NCBI GenBank assembly: GCA_000149265.1
Contig: CH003303.1
Span: 46,257-110,256, forward strand
Length of the DNA stretch: 64,000 bases
Source: Ciona savignyi
Lineage: Eukaryota > Chordata > Ascidiacea > Phlebobranchia > Cionidae
Reading direction: 5' to 3'
A model generated the notes under the pieces. That model was not told the DNA's origin. It searched no databases and worked only from the letters and a program-made list of their open reading frames with translations. The translations under genes and the position numbers were made by a program. Below, piece after piece: positions 45,771 to 57,408 of the stretch; positions within the stretch are counted from its first letter, which is position 1, and each line of letters opens with the position of its first letter.

Positions 45771-46585
45771 TCTGGTGAAATAAAATATTTTATATGCGAT
45801 TTTGCAATCAAAAAAAAAAAATGCGACGCAGAATATCTACAACACGCACAATAGATGATGTTTACGCTTCGTAAAATAGACGATCATTGCGCGCTGGATT
45901 TAAAAGTTTACCCCGGCCGCTTGATCTTCTCGTGAATTTAGAAAGTTTTTCGTCGTTTATTCCGATTGCTTGTTACTTGGAATTTTGATAACCATGTCGT
46001 CAGCGGCCAATTATCTCGGTACGACAAACTAAAGAAATGTCTTAATCACATATAACACAGACGTATTAGCTTATATGTAGTGGCAAATTTAAAATAAACC
46101 TCACCAGTTTGTTTAAGACAGATATAAGAATATTAAAACGACCGCTACTTTTCTTCCTTTTTGTCATTTAAAGACCAATTATTTTTAACAGTTAATATTT
46201 TGAACTGGATACAATTGTTTTAATTGTAACTAAAGTTGTGAATTTATTTAAAAAAACTGTGGAAAAACATATGTACCCAAAGTAGCCTAAATTACTGCGA
46301 ATATAAAGAAAATAAAAAAATATATAACGATATTACCACATATATATAAAAAAAAACTTAAACAACAAGATTAACATAAATCTATATCGAATTTTAATAT
46401 GAACGAAAAACATGTATGTTCTTTATACCGAAAGCAGTTCCCGGAAAATTCCCGAAAGTTCCAATTAATCCGAGTCGACGGTTGTGCATTAACGCCGCTT
46501 AATAGTTACTTTTAACATGCAGTGAAAGATGCGCCGTGAATACTTTTAAATGTTTTCCAAAAAAATCCACAGATACGTTACAAGA

Positions 46586-46595
46586 TATATATAAG
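46586..46595 (+). promoter_or_regulatory. TATA box of CTLD copy 2
   Basis: TATATATAAG lies 51 bp before the ATG and is conserved in copy 3 at 55276. Confidence 0.65.
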
Positions 46596-46636
46596 TTTCC
46601 AGTTTTCTCTGACGCTACAAAATTCGCGTCAACGAA

Positions 46637-48433
46637 ATGTTTAGCCAAGTTAAAAGTGTCGCTGTCTTCGGTGTGTTAGTCGTTGTCTGTGATTTAAACA
46701 TTGCTGCTACAGGTAAGTTTTGACTTATAACGAAATTCTGTAACTAACAACAGAAAATGCAGAAAAACAAACGTTTGGACGAGGCAGAAGTGATCTACAC
46801 TCGGTTTCAAATTATGTGAAGAAAAAGGAGCTTGTCTTATACTTGATGTGTTTGCAATCTTTACCAACAATCGTCCGAGCAAATGTGACACCCAAAAATG
46901 AATCTCTGCCCCACAAATTCAACGCGACAACATTCAGAATAGATCAGTATGGCTTTATTTTTGATCTAAAACGAACTGACCAGTCAACAGGATGGGATAT
47001 GATGTTGGTTGTGAATTGGATGTTTCATTCAGGTTAGTCTCTGATAACCGGTCGAATTACTTATGGGATCACTTTTTAACATATAGACTTGATGTTTGTA
47101 TTTCCGATCGATATTGGGAAAACACGATCGGGATCGGATCCAAGTGGGAAAGATCGCTCGAAGGAGTAAAGCATTCAGGAATGTTACTTTACCCGGAGTA
47201 TGTGTGCTAAATTTCTGATTAGTGGCCTCAGAGTATTTTCGGTTACCCTGAAAAATGCAAACGACTGCTAGGCTTGTTGGTTAAGAATTTTAAGGTATAA
47301 AACCTACCACCGTAAAAGAGGAAAACGAACGGAAAAAGATAAAGACTTCTTCTTTGGTTAGAGCTCAGTAGATTTGTCGACAATAATGCTTTCACGTAGA
47401 TACAGCGACTAAATAAAATCACTTGATGAGTTACCTTATTTTTATTGTCAAACATAAGTAGGCTAGTCTGATCGTGACAGAATAGAGTACAATTGGTTGC
47501 GAATTAACTTGGCGTTTTAAAAGAAATGTTAAAACATATTTCAATGGTTTACCAGGTAATGGGATCGAATACAATGGCCAAATCATTTGGATGCCTGATC
47601 CAAGCAATGAAGTGGTCCAGAATCGATTGCAAGCTGTGAAAACTTGTGGAAGTTTCGGTGGGCGTCTGGTTGATATCTTGGATAAGAAGATGTATGACGT
47701 AGTTTATAATTACGTCCAAACCAACAACGGAAGATCGTGGATACGAGTGTGGCTCGGGATGAACTACAACCCGCAGGTTTGTTGTAAAACATTGCCTTTC
47801 ATCACTCCGTGGAGCTTTATCAAATGTCCTATGTATAATAGTTACATTGAACCAGCGTCGAAATGACACGGTTATACAGCTCTTATATACATGATATTAC
47901 TGTTTTATCCTTGTGAGTGAGAAAATATAATGGGCGTTATTACAAATCAGTTTTAATATTACATCGCACAAAGGCAATACCGCTTTCTCATACGGGTTTC
48001 TTCTATAATACCTTGTGTCCACCGTCGGGTTACCAGAGCTATTGTAGTTTATATGATTGTTATGTTTTTCAGTATTGGTCGTTTTTCACTCTTGCAAAAC
48101 CTATGTTCCACTGATAAGTGTCTCTTATACTGCATAAACATTCTTACTATATTTGGCTTTCCAGCGATGGTGAAAATAACATGTGGTCTATAAGGGGTGC
48201 AACGTTTGAATATATTTGTACAGACGCAAACCGTCACCACTGGCGAAGGTCAACCTGCGTATGACCCTGCCTCACACAACGATTGGCGCATTGATCACCC
48301 AAACCCGAAAGCATCATACACCGGTCTGTTGCTGGTGGTTCGAGATCACGTGACCAATGCTAACGGGGTTCGAAATGAAGATCCTGACTGGAAACACGGC
48401 GTACTCATCGATCTCTGCACAATGAAAATATAA
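46637..48433 (+). CDS. secreted C-type-lectin-like protein, copy 2, four exons
   Basis: The exons are 46637-46712, 46754-47032, 47556-47776 and 48224-48433, phases 1, 1 and 0, giving 261 residues. A hydrophobic N-terminus (VAVFGVLVVVCDLNIAA) acts as a signal peptide. Exon 2 encodes a unique region with three N-glycosylation sequons (NVT, NES, NAT). Exons 3-4 form the CTLD-like domain: outer cysteines C149 and C257, the WLG core at 184-186, and the GEGQPAYDPASHNDW region. The usual calcium/sugar EPN or QPD is HPN (217-219), and the inner disulfide pair is missing, so calcium-dependent sugar binding is doubtful. Intron 3 carries a SINE remnant. An immune or recognition role is only inferred. 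Confidence 0.75.
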
Positions 48434-49360
48434 ATCATCACAGATTTGTGACGTCACTCCTTGGTAAGATTTCCACGTGATTACTCGGAACAATAAGCAA
48501 TATTTCTACGAAAGCTTGTGACGAATATTGTATTCCACGGCCTTACTTTGGCTACTGTCATTGCAAACTTTATTACGCAAGGCCTATGGCAATTTTAAAG
48601 GGGAACTGAAGTCAATTTTAAGAATATCTTAAAAAATGGAAAAAACTACGCTGATTTCAAAAATCATATCAGTTTCTTCCAATATTTTTTTGTTAAAGAG
48701 TTATGAGCAAATATGCATTTTATTTTATGTTAGGGGATTTCCCGTTTTACGTCATTGACGTTGTTGAGATTTCGTGCCTATATGCATTGTACACAATCAT
48801 GTGCCAGTTTAGAGGTGAATTAGTAACAGAAGCGCCTGCAGGAGCGTTGTATTTTTGTTTTTTTATGGAGACTTAGCATAACACTTGTCATATAGCCTAA
48901 CTGAACCAATGTACGCCCGTGACAGCTTACCTAAAGCGCGCTCATTCAGGCCTGCACGATCCTGGACCTAAGCTGCATGCTGAGGTATACAGGTCTCGTA
49001 TTTAAATGACTTTAGAATAATAAGTCTCAGCAATTTATATCATAAATCATAGAAGTGAAGACAAAACAAGAAAACTAGAACAGGAGGCAGTAAACTGTAA
49101 CTGCCAGCAATTTATAGAAATAAACCAGCCATCAATCAAAGATCAGACTATGCGGATGGGAACAGCCTATTTCTTTCATGATTGTTGCTTTTCAATATAT
49201 AGCTATAATCTGCAATATAGACTAGCAATGTTATTATCAACCCCTAGGCTACAAACTGAGAGTGTGAGGGATTTGGTATACATATGCATACAAGTTGTAA
49301 CTAATTTCTTTTGTTTTCTTCATTTCTAGAGTAAATTTAAGTTAATGTTGTAACACTAAA

Positions 49361-49718
49361 ATGGATGACAGTTTTCAGCATTCTGGCATGGATGAAAGAA
49401 ATTTTATTGTACACAATAAAATAACACAAATTCAGTCATGTGCGGTTGAACCAAGGAAAACGTCTGAAAGTATCTTTGAATGCAAGCCCTATAGAAGAAA
49501 ATGTTTATTTAGAAACATTACCTATTGACATGACTTGGTGCCGTTGCAAAAACTGTATTCTTATGGACACCCCGCAAGAATGTTTATGCTGCATGAATGT
49601 ACATGCATTTGTACACAAAATAACACCACACTGGACTTGCACTACTAAAAGCCCTTATTTTTCAATTATCTACTTAGATAAAGAAGTTCTTGAAGTTGCA
49701 CTTGATGTACTGGGTTGA
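49361..49718 (+). pseudogene. P2X7 C-terminus-like zinc-binding ORF inside the transposon
   Basis: A start at 49361 opens a frame that gives way to a second frame by 49440. The latter runs to 49718 and carries WCRCKNCILMDTPQECLCC, a Cys pattern like the zinc-binding cytoplasmic tail domain of P2X7 receptors. That domain also occurs in many invertebrate proteins of unknown role. The frame change may be a mutation or an unrecognised intron. Its 3' end overlaps the THAP ORF on the other strand. Confidence 0.6.
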
Positions 49719-50046
49719 TCACTATGTTTAAAATCATAATCAGAAAAATTAAAAATTGTTGGAACTGTATTTTTCACCAAGCGGTTTGTTTTCATCATCT
49801 TGGCCACTTCATTGGAGTCAAATACAATTTTACTATGATAATCCTTGTCACAAATATGTGCACTACACACTGCGGTTCTTTTTCCAGCATTCCAGGTAGT
49901 TTAGAACGCTTACATTGTTGTATCCATTGCTTCAACCGTTGTTTGTCGTTGTGAGGAAATCGATGGAAGAGCACAGGTGGATTGGAATTTCGAGTGCTGT
50001 AATAGGAATTTGTACATCCCGGAGCAAAACAATATCCTCCAATCAC
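49670..50046 (-). pseudogene. THAP zinc-finger ORF inside the transposon, frameshifted
   Basis: Read from 50046, the protein starts MIGGYCFAPGCTNSYY with the first two Cys of a THAP C2CH finger. It continues with FHRFPHNDKQRLKQWIQQ. After one frame change near 49870 it gives CSAHI and the TVPTIF box that ends THAP domains. A Ser/Thr-rich tail and a stop at ~49670 follow. THAP domains bind DNA and are found in P-element and Kolobok proteins. No transposase catalytic domain follows. Confidence 0.75.
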
Positions 50047-51018
50047 TCTTCCTTCCTTCTCAGTGGCTTAACTTTAGGCATTTTACAATATCTAATAAAA
50101 AGAACTAAATTGGAAAAGTGGTATATTCTTATTAACTTATTTGGGTAGTTAAGTAGAGATCTATTATATATATTTTTCACTTACGTATCTGAGTGCTTGT
50201 TGTGTACTTACTGTCAGACTACACATCGGCTACTGTGGATTAACTGGTTTATGGAATAAGTGGTATTCTCAACCAGTAGGCTAATGCTCAGTTTCAATAA
50301 CAGCAGACATTAAATGCACCACATACAGAACAGCAGAACATTATACAAACAGCCAAGGTAAACCATGAAAGAAATAGGCTTTTCCCACCGCATAGTCTAG
50401 CCTTTGCTTGATGGCTGGTTTATTTTTATAAATTGCTGGCAGTTACAGTTTATTGCATTCTGTTCTGGTTTTCTTGTTCTGTCTTCACTTTTATGATTTA
50501 TGATATAAATTGCTAAGACTTATTATTCTAAAGTCATTTAAATACGAGACCTGTATACCTCAGCATTCAGCTAAGGTCCAGGATCGTGCAGGCCTAAATG
50601 ACCGCGCTTAAAGTAAGCTGTCACCATGTACATTGGTTCAGTTAGGCTATATGACAAGTGTTATGCTAAGTCTCCATAAAAAAAAAAACGAAAATACCAC
50701 GCTCCTACAGGCGCTTCTGTTACTAATTCACCTCTAAACTGGCACATGATTGTATACAAGGCATATAGGCACGAAATCTCAACAACGTCAATGACGTAAT
50801 ACGGGAAATCCCCTAACATAAAATGAAATGCATATTTGCTCATAACTCTTTAACAAAAAAATATTGGAAGAAACTGATATGATTTTTGAAATCAGCGTAT
50901 TTTGTTCCATTTATTAAGATATTCTTAAAATTGACTTCAGTTCCCCTTTAATATTATATTTGCAAAAACTGCATTTCATTTAATCCACGCCGGCTGAGTT
51001 CATTATGTCATCATCTTT

Positions 51019-51078
51019 CGACGTCATTGATACTTATCTTCTCATGACGTCATTGATACTTATCACCTCATGACGTCA
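51019..51078. promoter_or_regulatory. CRE-like 26-bp triple repeat (duplicate 2)
   Basis: TGACGTCA at 51045 and 51071 and CGACGTCA at 51019 lie exactly 26 bp apart, ~1.1 kb upstream of the orphan DHDH exon. TGACGTCA is the CREB/ATF palindrome. Confidence 0.55.
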
Positions 51079-52171
51079 CTGTAGTTGTTTTCCATCTTTG
51101 TACGTTATTATTTGCTTTATAAATCGTTGTGCGATCAATTAAAAAACAGACACACAAATTAGTAACGAATATATCTACGGGTGCAGATTTCTGTTTTTCT
51201 ACTCAGTGAAGATTCAGCTTTCAGTCAAGTTTACCTCCACGCCATGTGTGTACATATGGTGTCGGAACGAAGATTTATGTTTCACGTAGGCCTATAGACT
51301 GCATCGGAACCAAGAATCTGGTCTCGGCCAATTACCCGCGTGGAAAAACACTAACCCACAGGACTGTTCTGCAAAAAAAGGACACATATTGTTTATGACC
51401 CTTTTTTTAAATGCATCGGCACGTATGTCTTGTCCGTCCGAGATTTTACAAGACCGCAAAAAATGGTTTCTTGTTCCCTAGGTCTAATATCTCGTTCCGT
51501 AATTTGCCATTGACGTGGCAGTTAAACCTTACTTACGTAAAATAAATTTCAACAGAACAATTTAAATCAAAATTAATTATATTTGATGTTATTTAAGCCT
51601 TGAGTAAAAGTGTGCAAGCGCGACCCAGAAGCCTACTGATGGGGGAGCCGGCTTTGGAATTAACTAAAATGGTATGATATTTAGATGCTGTGGACCCAAG
51701 CCCCCAAAGCGTGTACGAACGCACCCTATAGCCCATTCGACGTTTATTGGACCTAACTTTCACCGTTGCGCTTTGGAAGACAAAATTCAAATAAACTAAT
51801 TGCTAACTGTCAACAAGTAAAAACTGGCGCTACAATTTATAAATAAACTAAATACTTACCGCTCAATGTATTAATTGTTAATAAAAAACAGCCGATACAA
51901 ATCCTAGAACTTGCACAAAGGTTAAGGTTTGAACTTTAATTCATGCATCATAACACCTACTTGCTAATACCAACATAACGTATAAGACTGTACTTGCTAA
52001 AACCTACATAACGTTTAATTGCTTTCCGCATCAGTGATTATGTTGTTTACGATTAGGGAAACCCCCGCAAATTGGTGTGTACACTGTACACATAGATTTA
52101 TGCGGTTTCATAATCAATTTGAACAACACTAAAGCGTGGACTGCGGGCCTTAAAGTTTTAAATACAGAACA

Positions 52172-52270
52172 ATGAAAGACGGTTTACTTAACTGGGGCAT
52201 TTGCTCAGCTGGGAAAATCAGCAACGACTTCGCATTAGCTCTCCAGAACCTTCCTACAACTGAACACCAG
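52172..52270 (+). pseudogene. orphan duplicate of DHDH exon 1
   Basis: It encodes the same 33 residues as exon 1 of the gene at 58479 (start [17 protein letters not shown], end TTEHQ), with a good donor (CAG|GTTTGG). The upstream ~1.2 kb is also duplicated. No second exon follows before the next duplicate begins, so it is a truncated copy with a promoter. Confidence 0.85.
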
Positions 52271-52357
52271 GTTTGGGATTCGCGTTCTGATTTGTGGATT
52301 CCATTTTATACACTCCACAGATTTTAAAAGTAGTTCATTCACAGATCACAGCACATG

Positions 52358-52510
52358 TATGATATAGACGTTGCTTTAATTGGGCAGAACCTATTATTTC
52401 ACTGGGTTTAGACGATATCGACGAAGTGCTTTTCCCAAGGACAGTCGATTAGCTAACGACCAGTTTCCCGCGAACAAATTTTCGACTAAACGGTGATGCG
52501 CGAATTGGCT
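52358..52510 (-). mobile_element. SINE 5' part (minus) at the duplicate junction
   Basis: CAGAACCTATTATTTCACTGGG, CCCAAGGACAGTCGATTAGCTA and ACGACCAGTTTCC follow the reversed SINE order. It lies between duplicates 2 and 3. Confidence 0.55.
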
Positions 52511-53107
52511 TTAGGAAAAAAGTTTGGCCCTAAAAGCGTGGATCTGCTGAGTAAAAAACAAAAAAAAACTCAAATAAAAGTCTGCTAATGTCGGATGTTT
52601 ATCCCCGTCATTGAAAAAGCCTGCGTTATTACACGAAAATCGTCATGTTTCATATTGCCTTACAAAGTTGTAACCTAAAGTTTTAAAGGCTGCTTTGGAT
52701 GATTACTTGCTGCTTGCAAAACGAAAAGTTTTTTAATGTTATTTAATATTTCAAAAACTCAGGCAGAGATTTCTTTCTCTTAAAACCCTAATAGAAATCC
52801 AAGAACAATCCTCATTAGTTCGCAAGATCTACCTGGCGATTATGTAAAGGAGTGTTCTCATGCGGGCAATCGTAGGGTTAATTTGCGCGACTTTTTTTGA
52901 AAGAACTTTTTTTTTCTTTTTTGAGGATTATACCCGATAGCCTACCACAATCTGTCCGTTATTGGCCTCCTTTCAATGGCGACACACCTTTTTAAGGCTG
53001 CAGAGGGTGTTGTACATTTTTTAAAAGTATTATTTTCCAAAAACGAAAAAAGGTTGTCGTCATTAAAGAAGGCCGATATCGAACAGATTCTGTCGGATGT
53101 TTATCCC

Positions 53108-53819
53108 GGTGACCAGTCAACTGAATCCCTTACAACTGAACTATCACAACTGAACCATATACAACTGAACCCCTTACAACTGAACCCGTTACAACTTGAC
53201 CCTTTTCAAATGAACCCCTTACAACTGAACCCGTTACAACTTGACCCTTTTCAAATGAACCCCTTACAACTGAACCCGTTACAACTTGACCCTTTTCAAA
53301 TGAACCCCTTACAACTGAACCCGTTACAACTTGACTCTTTTCAAATGAACCCCTTACAACTGAACCCGTTACAACTTGACCCTTTTCAAATGAACCCCTT
53401 ACAACTGAACTCCTTACAACTGAACTCCTCACAATTTAACCCCTACAACTGAACCCATTTACAACTGCACCCCTTTACAACTGCACCCCGTTTAACTGAA
53501 CCCCTTTACAACTACACTAATTAAGGGGAAAATTTCAATTGAAAGAGGTTCAGTTGTAGGGGTTCAGTTGAAAGAGGTTCAGTTGAAAGGGGTTTAGTTG
53601 AAAGGGGTTTAGTTGTAGGGGTTCAGTTGTAAGGGGTTCAGTTGAAAGGAGTTTAGTTAAAAGGGGTTCCGTTGTAAGGGGTTCAGTTGTAAGTGATTAA
53701 GTTGAAAAGGGTTCAGCTGTAAGGGGTTCAGTTGTAGGAGTTCAGTAGTAAGGGGTTCAGTTGTAAAGGGGTTTAGTTGTAAGGGGTTTAGTTGTAAGTG
53801 GTTCAGTTGTCATTTAACC
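53108..53819. mobile_element. foldback element in duplicate 3, largest copy
   Basis: It is 712 bp with perfect 9-bp GTTTATCCC repeats on both sides (53099-53107, 53820-53828). The forward arm (to ~53520) contains five rounds of a 45-bp higher-order unit made of three 15-bp subrepeats. The inverted arm (~53535-53819) is built from AAGGGGTTCAGTTGT-type units. The ends are GGTGACCAGTCAACTG and CAGTTGTCATTTAACC. Confidence 0.88.
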
Positions 53820-55275
53820 GTTTATCCCTGTGATGGTAAAAGCGTAGCCTGCGTTATTACACGAAAATCGTCATCATGTTGCCTTCTGATAAGTTTCTTT
53901 GTAATGAACTCTCGTGTCGTTGCATTTTGCTCCAATCTTCTAAGTAAAATTAAGGTACTTAACTGCCATAGCTATTTTGGTTTGCACAGCGTCAAAGTGG
54001 ACGCTGTATATGCCAACTGCTTAGACTTATAGGCTACTTTATTGTAGTGTGCTGTGTGTTATTGTTTACCAACTATAATACAGTTGTTTAAGTACCAGTA
54101 ACTTGCCTGAACCTATTTAAATATTTGATTGTACTAGAACTTGCAGCGGCTGCTTATTTTATTTATTATGATTAAATAGATATTTTTTACACGGTAGACC
54201 GCTAGCGGTTTTAGCTTTATTATTATTTTGACTGCGATATGCGCAACGCTACAATTACAATAATATATAAGCATAACCGGCTACGTAGTTTTATAAGTGG
54301 GGACGGGCTGTAGGGTCTGTTAAGCGTACCCGCCCTAGTTAGCACAAGAGGCTATTAGGCAATACACACTGTGGATTTGGTAACACAGTGCTGTAAGCCT
54401 AGACATATCTGTGTCTCTGTCTCTCTCTGGTAAAATGAAATCTTGTATATGCGATTTTGCAACCAAGGAAAAAATGCGACGCAGAATATGTAAAACACGC
54501 ACAATAGATGATGTTTACGCTTCGTAAAATAGACGATCATTGCGCGCTGGATTTAAAAGTTTTCCCCCAGTCGCTTGATCGCCTTGTGAATTTAGAAAGT
54601 CTTTCTTCGTTTATTCCGATTGCTTGTTACTTGGAATTTTGATAACCATGTCTTCAGCGGCCAATTATCTCGGTACGACAAACTAAAGAAAAGTCTTAAT
54701 CACATATAACACAGACGTATTAGCTAATATGTAATGGCAAAAAAAAATAAACTCCACCAGTTGGTTTAAGACAGACATAAGAATATTAAAACGACCGCCA
54801 CTTTTCTTCATTTTTGTCGTTTTAAGACCAATTATTTTTTAACAGTTAATATTTTGAACTGGATACAATTGTTTAAATTGTAAATAAAGTAGTGAATTTA
54901 TTAAAAAAAACTGTGGAAAAACATATGTACCCAAAATAGCCTAATGTACTGCAAATATAAAGAAAATAAATATTAAATATATAACGATATTACCACATTT
55001 ATAAAAAAAAACAGCTTAAACACAAAGATTAACATAAATCAATATCGAATTTTAATATGAACGTAAAACATGTATGTGCTTTATAGTGAAAGCAGTTCCC
55101 GGAAAATCCCCGAAAGTTCCAATCAATCCGAGTCGACGGTTGCGCATTAACGCCGCTTAATAGTTACTTTAAACATTTTAAAGAAAAAAAGCTAATGTAT
55201 TGGAAATGCAGTGAAAGATGCGCCGTAAATAGTTTAAAAATGTTTTCCAAAAAAATCCACAGATACGTTACAAGA

Positions 55276-55285
55276 TATATATAAG
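55276..55285 (+). promoter_or_regulatory. TATA box of CTLD copy 3
   Basis: TATATATAAG lies 51 bp before the ATG, identical to copy 2. Confidence 0.65.
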
Positions 55286-55326
55286 TTTCCAGTTTGCTTT
55301 GTCGCTACAAAAATCGCGTCAACGAA

Positions 55327-57117
55327 ATGTTTAGCCAAGTTAAAAGTGTCGCTGTCTTCGGTGTGTTAGTGGTTGTCTGTGATTTGAACATTGCTGCTAC
55401 AGGTAAGCTTTGCTTTATAACGGAATTCTGTAACTAACAACAGAAAATGCAGAAAAACAAACGTTTGGACGAGGCAGAAGTGATCTACACTCGGTTTCAA
55501 ATTATGTGAAGAAAAAGGAGCTTGTCTTATACTTGATGTGTTTGCAATCTTTACCAACCATCGTCCGAGCAAATGTGACGCCCAAAAATGAATCTCTGCC
55601 CCACAAATTCAACGCGACAACGAATTACAGAATAGATCAGTATGGCTTTGTTATTGATGTGAAACGAACTGACCAGCCAACAGGATGGGATAGGATGTTG
55701 GTTGTGAATTGGATGTTTCATTCAGGTTAGTCTCTGATTACCAGTCGAAATACTTATGGGATCCCTTTTAACACGGAGACATGACATGTGTTTGTATTTC
55801 CGATCGATATGGTGGAAAACACAATCGAGATCTGAACCAAGGGGGGAAGAATCGCTAGAACGAGTAAAGCATTCAGAAGTGTTACTTTACCCGATGCATG
55901 TGTGCTAAATGTCTGAGCCCCAGATTATTTTCGATCGCCCTGAAAAATCAAAATTATTGCTATAGGCTTACTGGGTTAGAGCTTTAAGGTATAACACCTA
56001 CCACCGTAAGAGATGAAAACGAAGGGGAAAAAATAAAGACATCTATTTTGGATTTAGCTTTGTGGATTCGTCGGCAATAATGCTTTCACGTAGATACAGC
56101 GACTAATTAAAATCACTTGATGAGTTTTTTTTATTTTTTACTGTCAAACATAAGTAGTCTGATCGTGACAGAACAGAGTACCATTGGTTGAGAATTAATT
56201 TGAGTTTTTAAAAGAAATGTTAAAACATGTTTCAATGGTTTACCAGGTAATGGGATTGAATACAATGGTCAAATCATTTGGATGCCTGATCCAAGCAATG
56301 AAGTGAAGCAGAATAGATCGCAAGCTGTGAAAACTTGTGGAAGTTTCGGTGGGCGTCTGGTTGATATCTTGGATAAGAAGATGTATGACGTAGTTTATAA
56401 TTACGTCCAAACCAACAACGGAAGATCGTGGATACGAGTGTGGCTCGGGATGAACTATAACCCGCAGGTTTGTTGTAAAGCTTTCATCACTTTGTGGTGT
56501 TTTATCAAATGTCCCATGTATAATAGTTACATTGAACCAGCGTCGAAATGACACGGTTACAGCTGTTATATGCATGATATTACTGTTTTATCCTTGTGAG
56601 TGAGAAAATATAATGGGCGTTATTACAAATCAGTTTTAATATTACATCGCACAAAGGCAATACCGCTTTCTCATACGGGTTTCTTCTATAATACCCTGTG
56701 TCCACCGTCGGGTTACCAGAGCTATTGTAGTTTATATAATTGTTATGTTTTTCAGTATTGGTCGTTTTTCACTCTTGCAAAACCTATGTTCCATTGTAAA
56801 GTGTCTCTTATACTGCCACAGATATTCTTACTATATTCAGCTTTTCAACGATGGTGAAAATAACATGTGGTCTATACGGGGTGCAACGTTTGAATATATT
56901 TCTACAGACGCAAACCGTCACCACTGGCGAAGGTCAACCTGCGTATGACCCCGCCTCACACAACGATTGGCGCATTGATCACCCAAACCCGAACGCATCA
57001 TACACCGGTCTGTTGCTGGTGGTTCGAGATCACGTGACAAATGCTAACGGGGTTCGAAATGAAAATCCTGACTGGAAACAAGGCGTACTCATCGATCTCT
57101 GCACAATGAAAATATAA
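55327..57117 (+). CDS. secreted C-type-lectin-like protein, copy 3, four exons
   Basis: The exons are 55327-55402, 55444-55725, 56247-56467 and 56908-57117, giving 262 residues. It is one residue longer than copy 2 because exon 2 reads TTNYRID instead of TTFRID. Signal peptide, glycosylation sequons, WLG core, HPN in place of a sugar-binding triplet and the two outer cysteines are all conserved. Most differences from copy 2 lie in exon 2 and in the VVQNRLQ / VKQNRSQ segment of exon 3. All splice sites are canonical. Together with copy 2 it looks functional. Confidence 0.75.
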
Positions 57118-57348
57118 ATCATCACAGATTTGTGACGTCACTCCTTGGTAAGATTTCCACGTGATTACTCGGAACAATAAGCAATATTTCTACGAAAGCT
57201 TGTGACGAATATTGTATTCCACGGCCTTACTTTGGCTACTGTCATTGCAAACTTTATTACGGGCCTATGGCAATTTTAATATTATATTTGCAAAAACTGC
57301 ATTTCATCTTAATCCACGCCGGCAGAAGTTCATTATGTCATCATCTTA

Positions 57349-57408
57349 TGACGTCATTGATACTTATCTTCTCATGACGTCATTGATACTTATCACCTCA
57401 TGACGTCA
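57349..57408. promoter_or_regulatory. CRE 26-bp triple repeat upstream of DHDH
   Basis: Three perfect TGACGTCA palindromes at 57349, 57375 and 57401 have an exact 26-bp period, ~1.1 kb upstream of the DHDH start. A further GTGACGTCAC lies at ~57132. They could be CREB/ATF sites; their function is unknown. Confidence 0.6.

Larger units (their letters stand above)
48599..50947. mobile_element. Kolobok-like DNA transposon (TTAA duplication, ~580-bp TIRs)
   Basis: It is 2349 bp. The terminal inverted repeats are 48599-49180 and 50364-50947 and nearly identical. The ends read TTAA-AGGGGAACTGAAG and CTTCAGTTCCCCT-TTAA, with TTAA on both sides (48595-48598, 50948-50951). Duplicate 3 has the uninterrupted site at ~57260 (GGCAATTTTAATATTATATT). 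TTAA duplication, an AGGRR start and a THAP-coding interior are hallmarks of the Kolobok/T2 superfamily. The ~1.2-kb interior is too short for a full transposase, so it is likely non-autonomous. Confidence 0.85.

Noticed and set aside
52976..53452. 158-residue ORF with pentapeptide repeats (PLQLN-type)
   Set aside because: It is the forward arm of the foldback element read in frame. The 15-bp subrepeat automatically gives a 5-residue period, and the reverse strand is open for the same reason.
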